A DNA stretch of 64,000 nucleotides from Macrothele yani. Taxonomy: Eukaryota > Arthropoda > Arachnida > Araneae > Macrothelidae. Shown in pieces: positions 20,561-30,261 of this stretch (its first letter is position 1; the number at the start of each line of letters is the position of its first letter). Position numbers and translations under genes: made by a program. The notes beneath the pieces were generated by a model, which saw only the letters and a list, made by a program, of their open reading frames with translations, was not told the DNA's origin and searched no databases. Where the stretch lies: positions 24,209,001-24,273,000 of the forward strand of contig CM077011.1 in the NCBI GenBank assembly GCA_039090855.1. The letters run 5' to 3'.

Positions 20561-21794
20561 ACCCCAACAGACCCTCAGCTGTGGTGGGACGCAGGCAACG
20601 GAGGGGCGTACTGTAGCTGTCAGTTATAGTATTATGAAAAAATGCGCGAACACGCACAATAATTAACCGAAAGATTCATATTTTGCTTTAAGATATATTT
20701 AGCTTTGCCTAAATAAACGCCTAGTTTCACTTTTAAAACACTGAATTTCCTACAGAATAAAAGTGCTCGGCTCTTTGATTTCAGGTTGTAGTAAGATTGT
20801 TTCGCAATGAGACCAAGTTGGTATCCCCGTGGAGGGTGTGGGAAAACAGTCAGTTACCCAAGATTATGTGCACCACGGCCGCCAGCATTTGTACACAGCA
20901 GCCGCAGATCGGCCGTGTGTAAGAAGGGGATTTCTTCAAGTGATTTAAATGCATCCTTTCTCGTGTTCGAAATCCTGGGAAAATTACTGTGCTTAAGGGT
21001 GCTGAAGTAAATCTTGCACGGGGGCGCACGTCGTGCTAGTTACGTAACTGGTTCTGACTGGAATGTAAGACTTGCCCAAACGTCGGGCCGCTGTGATAAA
21101 GAAGCATGTAGATTACTTCGAAGGTTTGTAAAGGTACGTTGTGAAATAAATCCGTTTTTTAAGAGATAGCCCACAGTGTGCCAAACTTTTTAAATGAACC
21201 TTGTAATTTCAAAATTTAAACTGATTATAAGACAGCCGGTATATCGGTTTAGTTAGGTTTACCATTATTTTTGTTTTATAACCTCTTGAAACAATGCCAG
21301 GCTAATTTTCTCACCCAATTAGCAGGTATTACAAAGATTAACGTGATCATGATGCTCTAAATTTTAAAAGATACGCCATGATGAAAAATAATCTCGCGAT
21401 TACCGGTATCATACAAAATTTCGAACCTCACCCGGGTCTGTCTTCTGTTTTACCCCTCTCTTCTTGTGTTAAACGTTCCATGAAGTATTGTAATATTTCG
21501 ATTTCCTGTTATTCCTGTTACAGGTGCGTATTTAAAGGGGGGACTAAGCCGAACCTGGCTCCCGCCGGGAGTGTTTCATTTTTTAAAGTTTTGGGTTAAA
21601 ATGTGAGTTACATTAGAAAGAATGTCATAATTTAATAAAAATGCATCAATTTATATTGGTGAAAAACGTTTAAATTTGTATTCTGTTTTTCATTAAGTTT
21701 TATTTTGTTCTGGTGGATTTCCAAACTTTCATTATTCGTCCCCACCCCACCCCACCCCATTCCCCGAAACAAAATTCTATATACGCCCCTGCGT
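20545..21794. mobile_element. Possible non-autonomous DNA transposon (CAGTGGCGTA ends)
   Basis: CAGTGGCGTAATTACC near 20545 and the inverse of CAGGGGCGTATATAGAA near 21794 face each other across about 1.25 kb. A C/A-rich run (CCACCCCACCCCACCCC) lies inside the right end. There is no transposase, and flanking duplications are not convincing. Interior short frames (20807-21010, 21378-21599) have no recognised content. Confidence 0.3.
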
Positions 21795-21847
21795 CATTAC
21801 CTACGTGTTTCAGAAAACAGAAATGCTAGTCTGCCTTTATCTCTAAT

Positions 21848-22040
21848 GTGAAATTCTATCTGGCTTTAACTCTGACGTGCCTTCACCGCAGGACGCACAT
21901 GAGATAGAGATTAAGGCAGATAGCAGCGAGAGCATACGTCTGCGTAGCTCAGTTGATAGATCGACTTGTTCTGAAATGAGGAGACCCGGGTTTGATGCCC
22001 GGCGTGGACAAAAATGACGGAGAAAGTTACTTCGTTTTAA
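21848..22040 (+). mobile_element. Diverged solo LTR of the TRIM-like family
   Basis: It matches the TRIM LTR in order: GGACGCACA, AAGGCAGATAG, a tRNA-like stretch (GTCTGCGTAGCTCAGTTG ... CCCGGGTTTGATGCCCGG, 21938-22010), then AAAAATGACGGAGAAAGTTA and TTCGTTTTA. No primer site or second LTR follows. It abuts the next transposon at about 22045. Confidence 0.65.
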
Positions 22041-22049
22041 AACATGAAA

Positions 22050-22765
22050 AAAATTACAAATTATAGAGGATGTTCGCACATTTTTAGAATGTTTTTGATA
22101 CGAAATTACAGAAAACAAAAGAAATTCAAAGAACTGAAACTGGCAACAGCGTATTAGATGAACACGCACAAAACAGCTGCTGCAGTTAAATATCGTGTGC
22201 TAGGAAAATGGCGCACAGAAACAAGATGTGGACAGAAGGCTATGTTTTTTTCTCTTTACGAAGAGGAACATTCTTATTCTATAATTACAAAAACGCTGTC
22301 AAGATCATGGAATTATAATTTTAAAATGCAAAATAAGCGATATTATTAATAATAGGTATTCAAATCATCAAGCACTGCTTTTAACAGTAAAAAGAGCACC
22401 CTACGGACTTCCAAAGAGTGTACGTACCTTTACGAAAATTTCAAAAGTAAGGTCTCAAGTCTTAGAAGAAAATCCATCTACTCAAAGACAAATCTCTAAA
22501 TCATTAAAAATATTTGTATCAACCGTAAACAAAAAAAAAAATGTAATGTTCACTGCCTTTTGCCCAGGCACGTGGCTGAACGCAGAACACGGTGTAGAAG
22601 GCCGGAGACAAATGGAAAATCTTTGTGACTATTGATGAAGCATGGTTCTACCTAAACAACTGTAATAAGTATAGGTCGTTTTGCTATCGCAAAAGAGCAG
22701 AACAAGACATACAAACTTGGTTCCAAAAATCCAAAGAATGTTTCAATAAAGGATTAAATATTACT
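22050..22765 (+). pseudogene. Tc1/mariner-superfamily transposase (TIDEAW type), copy 1
   Basis: Successive frames give MNTHKTAAAVKYRVLGKWRT, SIITKTLSRSWNYNF, YGLPKSVRTFTKISKVRSQV, ENPSTQRQISKSLKIF (HTH), then WKIFVTIDEAWFYLNNCNKY (first catalytic Asp) and TWFQKSKECFNKG. It is collinear with the minus-strand copy at 26845-28915. The second and third acidic residues are missing because the copy is cut at the GACGAAACC module near 22770. Confidence 0.7.
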
Positions 22766-22771
22766 AGACGA

Positions 22772-23065
22772 AACCTGTCAGAATCTACGGTGCTTGTTTT
22801 TTTTTTTTTTTTGAAAATAAAAATCTCACATGAAACAACACATGTAAACTTTATTTGATTGACAAATTCATTCAACCAGTTCAGTAAAGATAATAGTCCA
22901 GGTTCATGATTTTTTTTTGGGGGGGGGGACTGAAGATTTAACGACCACTGTGAGCAACTCAATGGGCTATAAGCAGTCGGCCGTCCCTAATTTAGGGTCA
23001 CTGGTTCTAGGGAAAGGAGAGAGCCAGTGGCGAAAGATAAACACAGCATCCATGCCTCACCGATA
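22772..23065 (-). mobile_element. SINE-A long form, second copy
   Basis: Minus-strand order as at 16135-16470: SINE-A body (23060-22940; head cut off), a C run, the ~120-bp extension with the AATAAA signal, an A15 tract, then a GACAGGTTTCGTCTA module. The two copies agree throughout the extension. Confidence 0.65.
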
Positions 23066-23084
23066 GAACATCAACAGAAATACT

Positions 23085-23885
23085 ACCGGTTCGGTTGATA
23101 GTGCGGCGGACTATCGATACTACAGGTTTTGTTGATAGTGCGGCGGACTGTCAGTGGCTGTCAGTGGTTTTTGTTGTCAGTGGCTGAACCATGGTGAACC
23201 ACTGAAGCAACATCCTAAACGAAGGTTGACGCCAAAGAAGGTTTTGTTGATACTGCGGGGGAATGTTGATACTACAGGTTTTGTTGATAGTGCGGCGGAT
23301 TGTCCATGCTACAGGTTTTGTTGATAGTGCGGTGGACTATCGATACTACAGGTTTGGTTGATAGTGCGGCGGACTGTCAGTGGCTGAACCATGGTGAACA
23401 ACTGAAACAACATCCAAAACGAAGGTTGACGCCAAAGAAAGTTTTGTTGTTAGTGCGGTGGACTGTTGATAGTGCGGCGGACTGTCGATACTACAGGTTT
23501 TGTTGATAGTGCGGCGGACTGTCGATACTACAGGTTTTGTTGATAGTGCAGCGGACTGTCGATACTACAGGTTTTGTTGATAGTGCGGCGGACTGTTGAT
23601 ACTACAGGTTCTGTTGTTAATGCGACGGACTGTCAGTACTACAGGTTTTGTTGATAGTGCGACGGACTGTCGGTACTACAGGTTCTGTTTTTAGTGCGGC
23701 GGACTGTCGGTACTACAGGTTTTGTTGATAGTGCGGCGGACTATCGATACTACAGGTTTTGTTGATAGTGCGACGGACTGTCAGTACTACAGGTTTTGTT
23801 GATAGTGCGACGGACTGTAGGTACTACAGGTTTTGTTGATAGTGCAGCGGACTGCCGATACTACAGGTTTTGTTGATAGTGAGGA
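23085..23885 (+). repeat. 37-bp minisatellite inside a mariner transposase (~20 units)
   Basis: The unit begins GTTTTGTTGATAGTGCGGCG, then GACTGTCGATACTACAG. Units differ at a few sites. Two longer blocks (about 23155-23250 and 23375-23455) also carry the upstream transposase sequence, with GGTTGACGCCAAAGAAGGTT, showing the unit was copied from the KKVLLIV...W stretch of the gene. Confidence 0.92.
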
Positions 23886-24090
23886 GCATTTTCGCAGTCA
23901 CATTTTGTGAAAAATTTGACTGAAGGTAAAAGAAGTTGTGTTCCAAACAGCCATTAATCTTTGATGAACATGAAGGGTCCTGTTCTTCCCCATGATACCG
24001 CGAGACCATACGTGTCACAATTGACGAAACTGAAACTACACGAACTGAGTTTCGAAACCCTCCCACATACAGCTTACTAGCCTGACTAGC
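23150..24090 (+). pseudogene. Mariner-type transposase split by its own 37-bp array
   Basis: Before and within the array one frame reads QWLNHGEQLKQHPKRRLTPK and KVLL, the block that in mariners precedes SVWWD. After the array (23940-24085) the frame reads GPVLPHDTARPYVSQLTKLK (second catalytic Asp) and LSFETLPHTAYLA. The N-terminal third, with the first Asp, is absent. The insertion site of the array corresponds to the WWD strand between first and second Asp. Confidence 0.72.
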
Positions 24091-24107
24091 CACCTACTGA
24101 TTACTGT

Positions 24108-24509
24108 TCATATAATTTTAGCAATTAGTCTCAAGGACAGGATTTTCAGAAACCGAGCTGAGGTCGTAATTGCATTCCGGGACTTTCTTGCATCCAGGAG
24201 CCAGATTTTTCCTGACTGGCATTCAAGCACTTTCCATTCGTTGGCAGAGGGTGTAGCTGCAATGGCGCCTTTTTCGAATAGAGCAAGGTTGTGTAATATG
24301 AGATATGTCTCTTTCCTTTTTACTCTCCAAATCGGCCATTTTTTTTTTCGAACGACATGGTATTTATACGCATTTTCCCCCATTTCTTCAGCTAAACTGA
24401 TTTTTCCAATACAACATATTTTATACGGCAAATATTTAACGGTACTGATCTCAAAATTATGTAAGACCTTCATAGCTTTTCTTTTTAACGTTACATTAAA
24501 AAAATCCAA
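24108..24509 (-). CDS. Uncharacterised 133-codon open frame
   Basis: The longest frame in the unique stretch. It starts MDFFNVTLKRKAM and is rich in Lys, Ile and Leu. I recognise no domain, signal peptide or repeat. A 103-codon plus-strand frame (24241-24552) overlaps it, so coding on either strand is uncertain. No intron boundaries can be argued. It could be an old transposon fragment. Confidence 0.15.
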   Translation of the reverse strand: MDFFNVTLKRKAMKVLHNFEISTVKYLPYKICCIGKISLAEEMGENAYKYHVVRKKKWPIWRVKRKETYLILHNLALFEKGAIAATPSANEWKVLECQSGKIWLLDARKSRNAITTSARFLKILSLRLIAKII

Positions 24510-24559
24510 AACTTTTAGTTATAAAATAAATTCGATTATTGAAAGGATCTAGTACATCC

Positions 24560-25784
24560 TATTGCTTTTCTCAGAAAGCAAACAAGTTCAGAAGTTCGTT
24601 ATGATGAAATCAAAAGAGATTTAATTTCAGAAGAAATCGAAAGGGGCAGAGAATCCTCCGCGGCACTTCACTTTCTCATTTTATACTTACAACGCAGCTA
24701 CACTAATGTACACAAGAATTACTTTTAAAGATGAAAGGGTGATTTGCTCAATAAAACCAGTCAGCACCTCTCCATTTTCAATGACAAATTCCCCAAGTGT
24801 CAGAAACGAGCATATCAAAGCTGAGAAGTCCCCTAATCTCAAAAGACAGCCCACTCCGACCATTGATTAAGCAATAAACGGCGCGCGCTTCAGAGTCATT
24901 AGTTTAGACAGCGGAACAGATTACTGAGTCTCGAATGAATCTGACGGAAGAAAGTTTTTTTTTGAATTGGAAATGAATTAGAAGACCAATTAGCCGGGTG
25001 GCACGTAAGCCCGATCTTCGCGCAGTTTCGTGTAACAGCTATCTCAGCAAATACGATCCGAATTAGACTCGCAAGGCTGGTTATGTTCGCAGAAACCTTT
25101 AAAAGGCCGTGAACTTCGTTTTGAATAACGCTACAGAGGCTTATTTAAGTCGAGCCTCTGCAGTTAAGTTACTTTATAAAGCGAAGAAGGGCGATCCGCC
25201 GACACGTGCGCAGTAATTTTCTCAGTTCCGAGAATCAATAAATGTTTTCTTCCAGAGGCCAGGTACTGACATCTTCTTCAAGAGATTGACATTATTTCGA
25301 AATGTGGCACTATCTTACACTCTCTACCGTTTTATCGCTAATGGCAACAGCCGCCCAGCCATTCTCCATGCTCCATATATCGCCATACTACAGTGAAATC
25401 TCGATAGAAAAGCAACATAATTATACGTATTTCAAAGTAATGTATTTTTTAATACTGTTCAAATTTTCTTAAAATACTAATATAATAGTATTTATAGCTC
25501 CTTAATTTCAAGTCATGAATTTCAACGGAGTTTCAAATTTTGTTTCATTATATTTTAAGCATTTCTACACGTTGACAGCCTTCAGAACTCAATTATACAG
25601 GGTGTTATTTTTAAAACGCAACCGAAGCCTCGCTTCGCAACGCAGTAGTATTATTACGCAAAAAGTAAAATATGTTGAATACAGAGAACACATTTGTGCA
25701 ACTATTTTCCAGCAAAACAATTAGTGTTTAAAATTAAATTATTTAATTAATAAATAGGAACTGCACACCAATTATGCTAAAAAA
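24560..25784. other. Largely unique, non-repetitive stretch
   Basis: No match elsewhere in the window and no convincing frame. It is the best candidate for undisturbed intergenic or intronic host DNA here. A mariner-like terminus ACAGGGTGTTATTTT lies at about 25598 with no partner. Confidence 0.4.
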
Positions 25785-26389
25785 AATAGTTTAACTATAC
25801 TAATGATCCGAATTTCTTGGCATAGAATAGAAATCAGTTTCCAATATTTCGCACATCAACTAGATGGCAGCAAACTGAATAATGGAACACTTGAACAACT
25901 TGAACGCTGTGACTTGACTTGACAGTAAATGAATAGATGCAAATGTGATTATTCATTCGAAGAAACGAAGAGTCATGTTGGTTAGGCACGCGGTATTGTG
26001 AGGACAACGTGACATTATTTGACGAACTGGTGTTAAACTCGCGGCAGTTCTAGAGAGACGCTAACATTACAAGCCTCTCTGTTGGTAATGAACTCTAAGG
26101 TTTCGCGAGCGGCAGTAGATTTAGATGTGGTGTAGAAAGCTAAATTCTTTATATCATCCCACATAGGATCAACGGACTTAAACTTGACTTCTTAAGACAG
26201 GGCAATGGTTACTTTTCCGACCCTTGTGTCTCTTTTATGTTCATTGAGTCTAATCCTGAAAGAACGTTTGGTCATTCCGATGTAGTACCGCTTAAAGACG
26301 TCCGGATATTTTAGTGGAATATGGCATAAATACCTGCCTCGTTGAGAAGAGGGAGCTTGTCAATATTTGTCTTAAGCGTGGTTTATAAA
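25785..26389 (-). pseudogene. Penelope-like element, GIY-YIG and C-terminal tail, copy 2
   Basis: Minus-strand reading: LNEAGIYAIF, then RYYIGMTKRSFRIRLNEHKR (GIY-YIG nuclease), followed by VKFKSVDPMWDDIKNLAFYT and SVSLELPRV, then about 230 bp of 3' end down to 25785. It is collinear with the two pieces at 2160-2995. The upstream part continues beyond the SINE-C insertion at 26714-26840. Stops and shifts are present; the RT core is not seen. Confidence 0.75.
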
Positions 26390-26702
26390 TTAATACAGAC
26401 ATTTGACGTGGACAAGGAACATCAAACAGAAGCCATCGCTCTTTCCACGTTTATAAGTGAGTCACGGAAAAATTATCATCGGCCCCCACCGGGAATCGAA
26501 CCCAGGGTCTTCCAGTTACGCGCCGAATATTCCTCCACCGCATCACAGCGGCCTCGAATTCCTCCAGAGTCACATACGCTAACTGCCAAGCCAAATAATA
26601 ATGCGTAACTGGAAGACCCTGGGTTCGATTTCCGGTGGCGGCCGGTGAGAATTTTTCCGTGACTCACTTATAAACGTGGAAAGAGCGATGACTTCTGTTT
26701 GA
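26390..26702. mobile_element. SINE-C fold-back inserted in the Penelope-like element
   Basis: TGGTTTATAAA (26379-26389) and TGGTGTATAAA (26703-26713), one mismatch in 11, flank it. The left arm is SINE-C on the minus strand (about 26390-26585); the right arm (about 26606-26702) is the same head and tail on the plus strand, so the insertion is an imperfect hairpin of about 95-bp arms. Confidence 0.8.
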
Positions 26703-26713
26703 TGGTGTATAAA

Positions 26714-26840
26714 GATGCCGCAGACTTTATGCCGGCACCGAAATTCATCGTCCTGAGCGCTTTCTTGAGTTGATAGCAAACACTTGGTATGTATGGAATT
26801 GAGCCCAGGCATCTTCGGTGTCGGCAATTAAAGTCTCCAG
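26714..26840 (-). pseudogene. Penelope-like element copy 2, upstream part
   Basis: The minus strand, with CTATCAACTCAAGAAAGCGC and ATCTTTATACACC, matches the plus strand at 2680-2760 of the first copy. This is the stretch just before the GIY-YIG domain. Confidence 0.6.
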
Positions 26841-26844
26841 CATC

Positions 26845-27589
26845 GTTACATTTTTTTTTAAATGTTCTGTCTGATAGTCCTTTTATTGGACTAAGAACCT
26901 ACATCCACATTTCCAAGAAAACAAGGCATTTTTTCCTAATGGTAAAGGTATTTTATTCCACTCCTTTCCCACTGCTTTCAATAGTCCAATCATTGTTTTA
27001 GGTCGGCGATTTCAAAACGCGTTTTTTAGCAGTCCGAAAACACAATAGTATATTGACGACACATCAGGCGACTTTGAAGGAATCTGAGCAAAAAGTATAG
27101 ACTTGATACCCGTCTCTTTTTTATTTTTTCAAGAAATAGAGGGGTAGATTTTGATGTATGACTGGTAGTCTTATCCTGATGGATTTATACTCTTTGAAGG
27201 CTCTCTAGATAAAGGAATGATATTTTCTCTTTAAATATAGGAGCCAAAACATTATTTTGGAAATATGTGGAATTGATTTTAATATTTTTTTCAGATTTTA
27301 CTAAATTTAATTTCCCAGTGTACAAGAAACCTATAATAATCATAAAATCCTTTAATGAAACTTTATTTGGATTCTTGGAACCAAATCTGTATGCCTTTTT
27401 CTGCTTTTTCACGATAATACATCGATCTTTTTTGTTACAGTCGCTAAAGTTGATCCATGCTTCATCAATAGTGATAATAAATTTCCATCTGTAAATGGCT
27501 GCTGGATTTTCATAAAGAAGTCTACACCGTGTTCTGCGCTCATCCGTATGCCTGGGCAAAACGCGGTGAACATTTTGTTTTGTTTTTTA
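26845..27589 (-). pseudogene. Tc1/mariner-superfamily transposase (TIDEAW type), copy 2, C-terminal two-thirds
   Basis: The minus strand gives RHTDERRTRCRLLYENPAAI, FIITIDEAWINFSDCNKK (first Asp), FGSKNPNKVSLKDFMIIIGF, EKNIKINSTYFQNNVLAPIF, then past a shift IHQDKTTSHTSKSTPLFLEK (second Asp), QIPSKSPDVSSIYYCVFGLL (third acidic region, with the usual SPMD changed) and NRRPKTMIGLLKAV. A 124-codon frame is still open at 27559-27185. The N-terminal part is displaced to 28441-28915 by the repeat at 27590-28440. Confidence 0.78.
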
Positions 27590-28440
27590 ACGCTTTCCAA
27601 CCGTAGGTTGAAGAAGCGCATATGCTCTAGCTTTGTCTGTCCGCACGATAACTCACGTGCAAATGGTTCGATTTCGACGAACATTTAGTATGTGGTAGGA
27701 GAACACCTGGGGACGAACCCTTTTGAAAATGGGCGAAACAGGGTCAAATGCCAGGAGCGGGATCCATTCCATTGCTCTTATGCGTCATAACTTGCGTAAA
27801 AATGGTTCGATTTCGATGACATTTTAGTATGTGGTAGGGAACCACCTGGGGACGATCCCTATTCAAAGTGGGTGACATAGGGTCAAAGGTCAGGACATAG
27901 GAGCTGGATTCATTCCATTGCCCTTGTGCGTCATAACTTGCGTAAAAATGGTTCGACTTTTGATGGCATTTTAGTATGTGGTAGGAAACCACCTGGGGAC
28001 GAACCCTATTGCAATTGCGTGAAATAGGATCAAAGGTACAGGTCACTGGAGTGGGATCCATTCCATTACTCTTTTGCTTCATAACTTACCTAAAAATGCT
28101 TCGATTGCGACAAAACGTTATCATGTTGTTCAGGAGGTATAGTGAACCGGTTATGTTAAATATCACCGAAATGGGGTACAAGGTCATTGCACAAAAGCAA
28201 GATTTATTCCACAGCCATTATTCTCATAACTTGCGTAAAACTGCTTCTATTGCGGCAAACCATTTAGTATGCTATTCCTGAGGTATACTGAACCGGTTCT
28301 GTTGAATATCATCGAAATGGGGTCAAAGGTCAGGACACAGGAGCGAGATTTATTCCACAGCCATTATATACATATATTGAGTAATAATTTCTGGTATGTT
28401 GGAAAGCGTATCATAATCAATGCATTGCATGATTTTACTA
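27590..28440 (-). repeat. DR1-motif dispersed repeat, copy B, inserted in the transposase
   Basis: Inverse of copies A1-A3. Five to six ~146-bp units with GGGGTCAAAGGTCAGG-type boxes (for example 27881-27895 and 28319-28334), bounded by CGCTTTCCAACCGTAGG at the left and by the inverse of the GTTAGTAAAATCATGCAATG leader at the right. It separates two collinear parts of one transposase, which shows the repeat moves or once moved. The target duplication is not clear. Confidence 0.75.
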
Positions 28441-28915
28441 ACTTGTTTATTTTTTTCGGATTCAAATCTTTGTTTATTATTTTGTTTACAGTTGATACAG
28501 AGATTTTAACGACTTAGCGATTGTTCTTTGTGTCGGTGGATCTTCTTTTAAAACCAGAGACCTTCCTTTTGAAATAGTCGTGAAAGTACGAACCTTCTTT
28601 GGATATTCATTTGGTGTTCGTCTTCCTGTTAAAAAGCAATGCTTGAGGACTTTTCTCCCTAATATTAATGGTATTGCTTATTTTAAATAATAATTTTAAT
28701 CTTAAAAATTTCACAGCGTTTTTTAATTACAGAATACGAATATTCCTCTTCGTGAAGAGCAAGAACATAACCTTCCATCTACAGTCTGTTTACGTGCGCC
28801 ATTGCAGACGATATTTAACTGCAGCTGATGTTTCTTTCGTGTTCAATTATCACGCTGTTGTCAGTTACAATTCTTTGAATTTCTTTTATTTTCTGTAATT
28901 TCTTATCAAAAACTT
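28441..28915 (-). pseudogene. TIDEAW-type transposase, copy 2, N-terminal third
   Basis: The minus strand is collinear with 22080-22530 of copy 1: HERNISCS-like start, VLALHEEEYSYSVIKKRCEI, RTPNEYPKKVRTFTTISKG, DPPTQRTIAKSLK (HTH) and SVSTVNKIINKDL, with shifts. It stops where the DR1 repeat starts. Confidence 0.7.
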
Positions 28916-28934
28916 TTTAAAAACGTGTGAACAT

Positions 28935-29035
28935 CCTGTAAAAACACAAGTTTGTTCGTATCCCCTCACTCCGGAGTAAGTCGCTCCCCCAACTGAGCTA
29001 CGCGGTCAGAATGTCTCGCTGCAGATTTGTCGTCT
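28935..29035 (-). mobile_element. TRIM-like LTR fragment (tRNA-like part)
   Basis: Minus-strand CCGCGTAGCTCAGTTGGGGG with ACTTACTCCGGAGTGAGGGG matches the box A side and anticodon region of the TRIM LTR; the box B side is broken (ATACGAACAAAC). Confidence 0.5.
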
Positions 29036-29048
29036 TGAAACATGTTTT

Positions 29049-29262
29049 TTTTGATTGGAGGTTCAACGATCACCGAGAGCAACTCAATGGGATATAAGCA
29101 GTCGGCCGTCCTTGATTTAGGGTTACTGGTTCCAGGGAAGGGAGAGATCCAGTGCCGTAAGACAAACACAATATCCATGCCTCTCCGGGATACGAATCCA
29201 GACCCCTTTCGGACGAATGATCAGAGGCCATCGCTTAGACCACTGCGCCACCGGGGTGGCTG
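29049..29262 (-). mobile_element. SINE-A copy with 9-bp target duplication
   Basis: Complete head, body and short A tail on the minus strand. ACATGTTTT at 29040-29048 and 29265-29273. Confidence 0.88.
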
Positions 29263-29273
29263 ACACATGTTTT

Positions 29274-29481
29274 CACCTGTGTAGTAGGTCACAATCCCCT
29301 GTACGTATGCAATGAAAGCAGTACAGTTCGTAAAAGGTGCTGAAGGTACCATTTATAAATGTAGAGTGCCCTCGAAGAATATTCGCTGGTAAATCGATGG
29401 TGAGACCGCACACCACATGCGAATTTTGCTTGAATGCGGTGGACTTTTGTGATAGGTAGGCGGGTATTCTGAACTCCATAG
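29274..29481 (-). pseudogene. Tc1/mariner-superfamily transposase, part 2 (after SINE-A)
   Basis: The minus strand reads WSSEYPPTYHKSPPHSSKIR, then MWCAVSPSIYQRIFFEGTLH. This is the WS.ENP...PLH..KIGVWCA.S...IIGPIFFE block downstream of the first catalytic Asp in a widespread insect-type DDE transposase. It continues the part at 29704-29870. Confidence 0.65.
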
Positions 29482-29703
29482 GCCGTCCCGGTGGCGCAGT
29501 GGTCTAAGCGATGGCTTCTGATCATTCGTACGGAAGGGGTCCGGGTTCGAATCCCGTGAGGCATGGATGTTGTGTTTGCCTTACGGCACTGGCTCTCTCC
29601 CTTCCCTGGAACCTGTGGTCCTAAATTAGGGACGGGCGACTGCTTATAGCCCATTGAGTTGCTCACGGTGGTCGTTAAACCTCCAATCCAATCCAATCCA
29701 AAA
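29482..29703 (+). mobile_element. SINE-A copy with 11-bp target duplication and CCAAT tail
   Basis: The best-preserved SINE-A. GAACTCCATAG flanks it (29471-29481; 29704-29714). It ends in three to four CCAAT repeats instead of a pure A tail. It interrupts a transposase reading frame on the other strand. Confidence 0.92.
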
Positions 29704-29870
29704 GAACTCCATAGCCCGGTATGCTTTCTACCTGTTAAGGTACCAGATAAGATGAAACCAAGCTTCATCGGTGAAACAAGAACAGCATTTGTGAAATGTT
29801 ATTACGAATATAGGACCAAACCAACTTCAAGCAATCTAGTCTGGAAGAATGGTCAGTAGATCGCATGGAG
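29704..29870 (-). pseudogene. Tc1/mariner-superfamily transposase, part 1 (before SINE-A)
   Basis: The minus strand contains CFTDEAWFHLIWYLNR, the TDEAWFHLSGYVNSQN motif with the first catalytic Asp, then RAMEF leading into the duplicated target site. Confidence 0.65.
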
Positions 29871-30260
29871 TCGATAGGATTGAAAATCTTTCACGGATTT
29901 CGTTTTGCGTTCAGTGTGGTAAAAGAAATAAGTCATATGATGGTAAGTGGCTGTAGGGAGTATAGCCCTTAGAAATAAAATTGAGAATCACGGTAAGAGA
30001 AAATAAGATAGAGAGTAATGAACTCTCAAGAAGATCAAAGAATGACAGTAGAAATGTAGAAAGGCTACGGAAAGAACATTACCACCATTCTGTGATCGTC
30101 ATCAACAGGAGAACAGTTTGTAATAAAGCACAACTTTTACGCTGGTTTCTCGAAGTACGGAGGAAAAAGGGGGTCAACTGTACAAATCACAAGCACATCA
30201 GACATTACTAACTGCTAAACTATGACTATGAAGGTGAAGCTTCTCTTTTCTTCTTGCATC
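29871..30260. other. No recognised feature
   Basis: A 76-codon plus-strand frame (29981-30211) is Arg/Asn/Lys-rich with no known family. It may be the remaining N-terminal part of the transposase beside it, but I cannot align it. Confidence 0.3.
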
Positions 30261-30261
30261 T

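Noticed and set aside
21378..21599. 2A-like or LINE start around the FEPHPG motif
   Set aside because: The DxExNPGP signature is not complete and no LINE frame follows.
23085..23885. 37-bp and 29-bp repeats as CRISPR arrays
   Set aside because: Units are contiguous, without unique spacers, and lie in a eukaryotic genome within transposase sequence.
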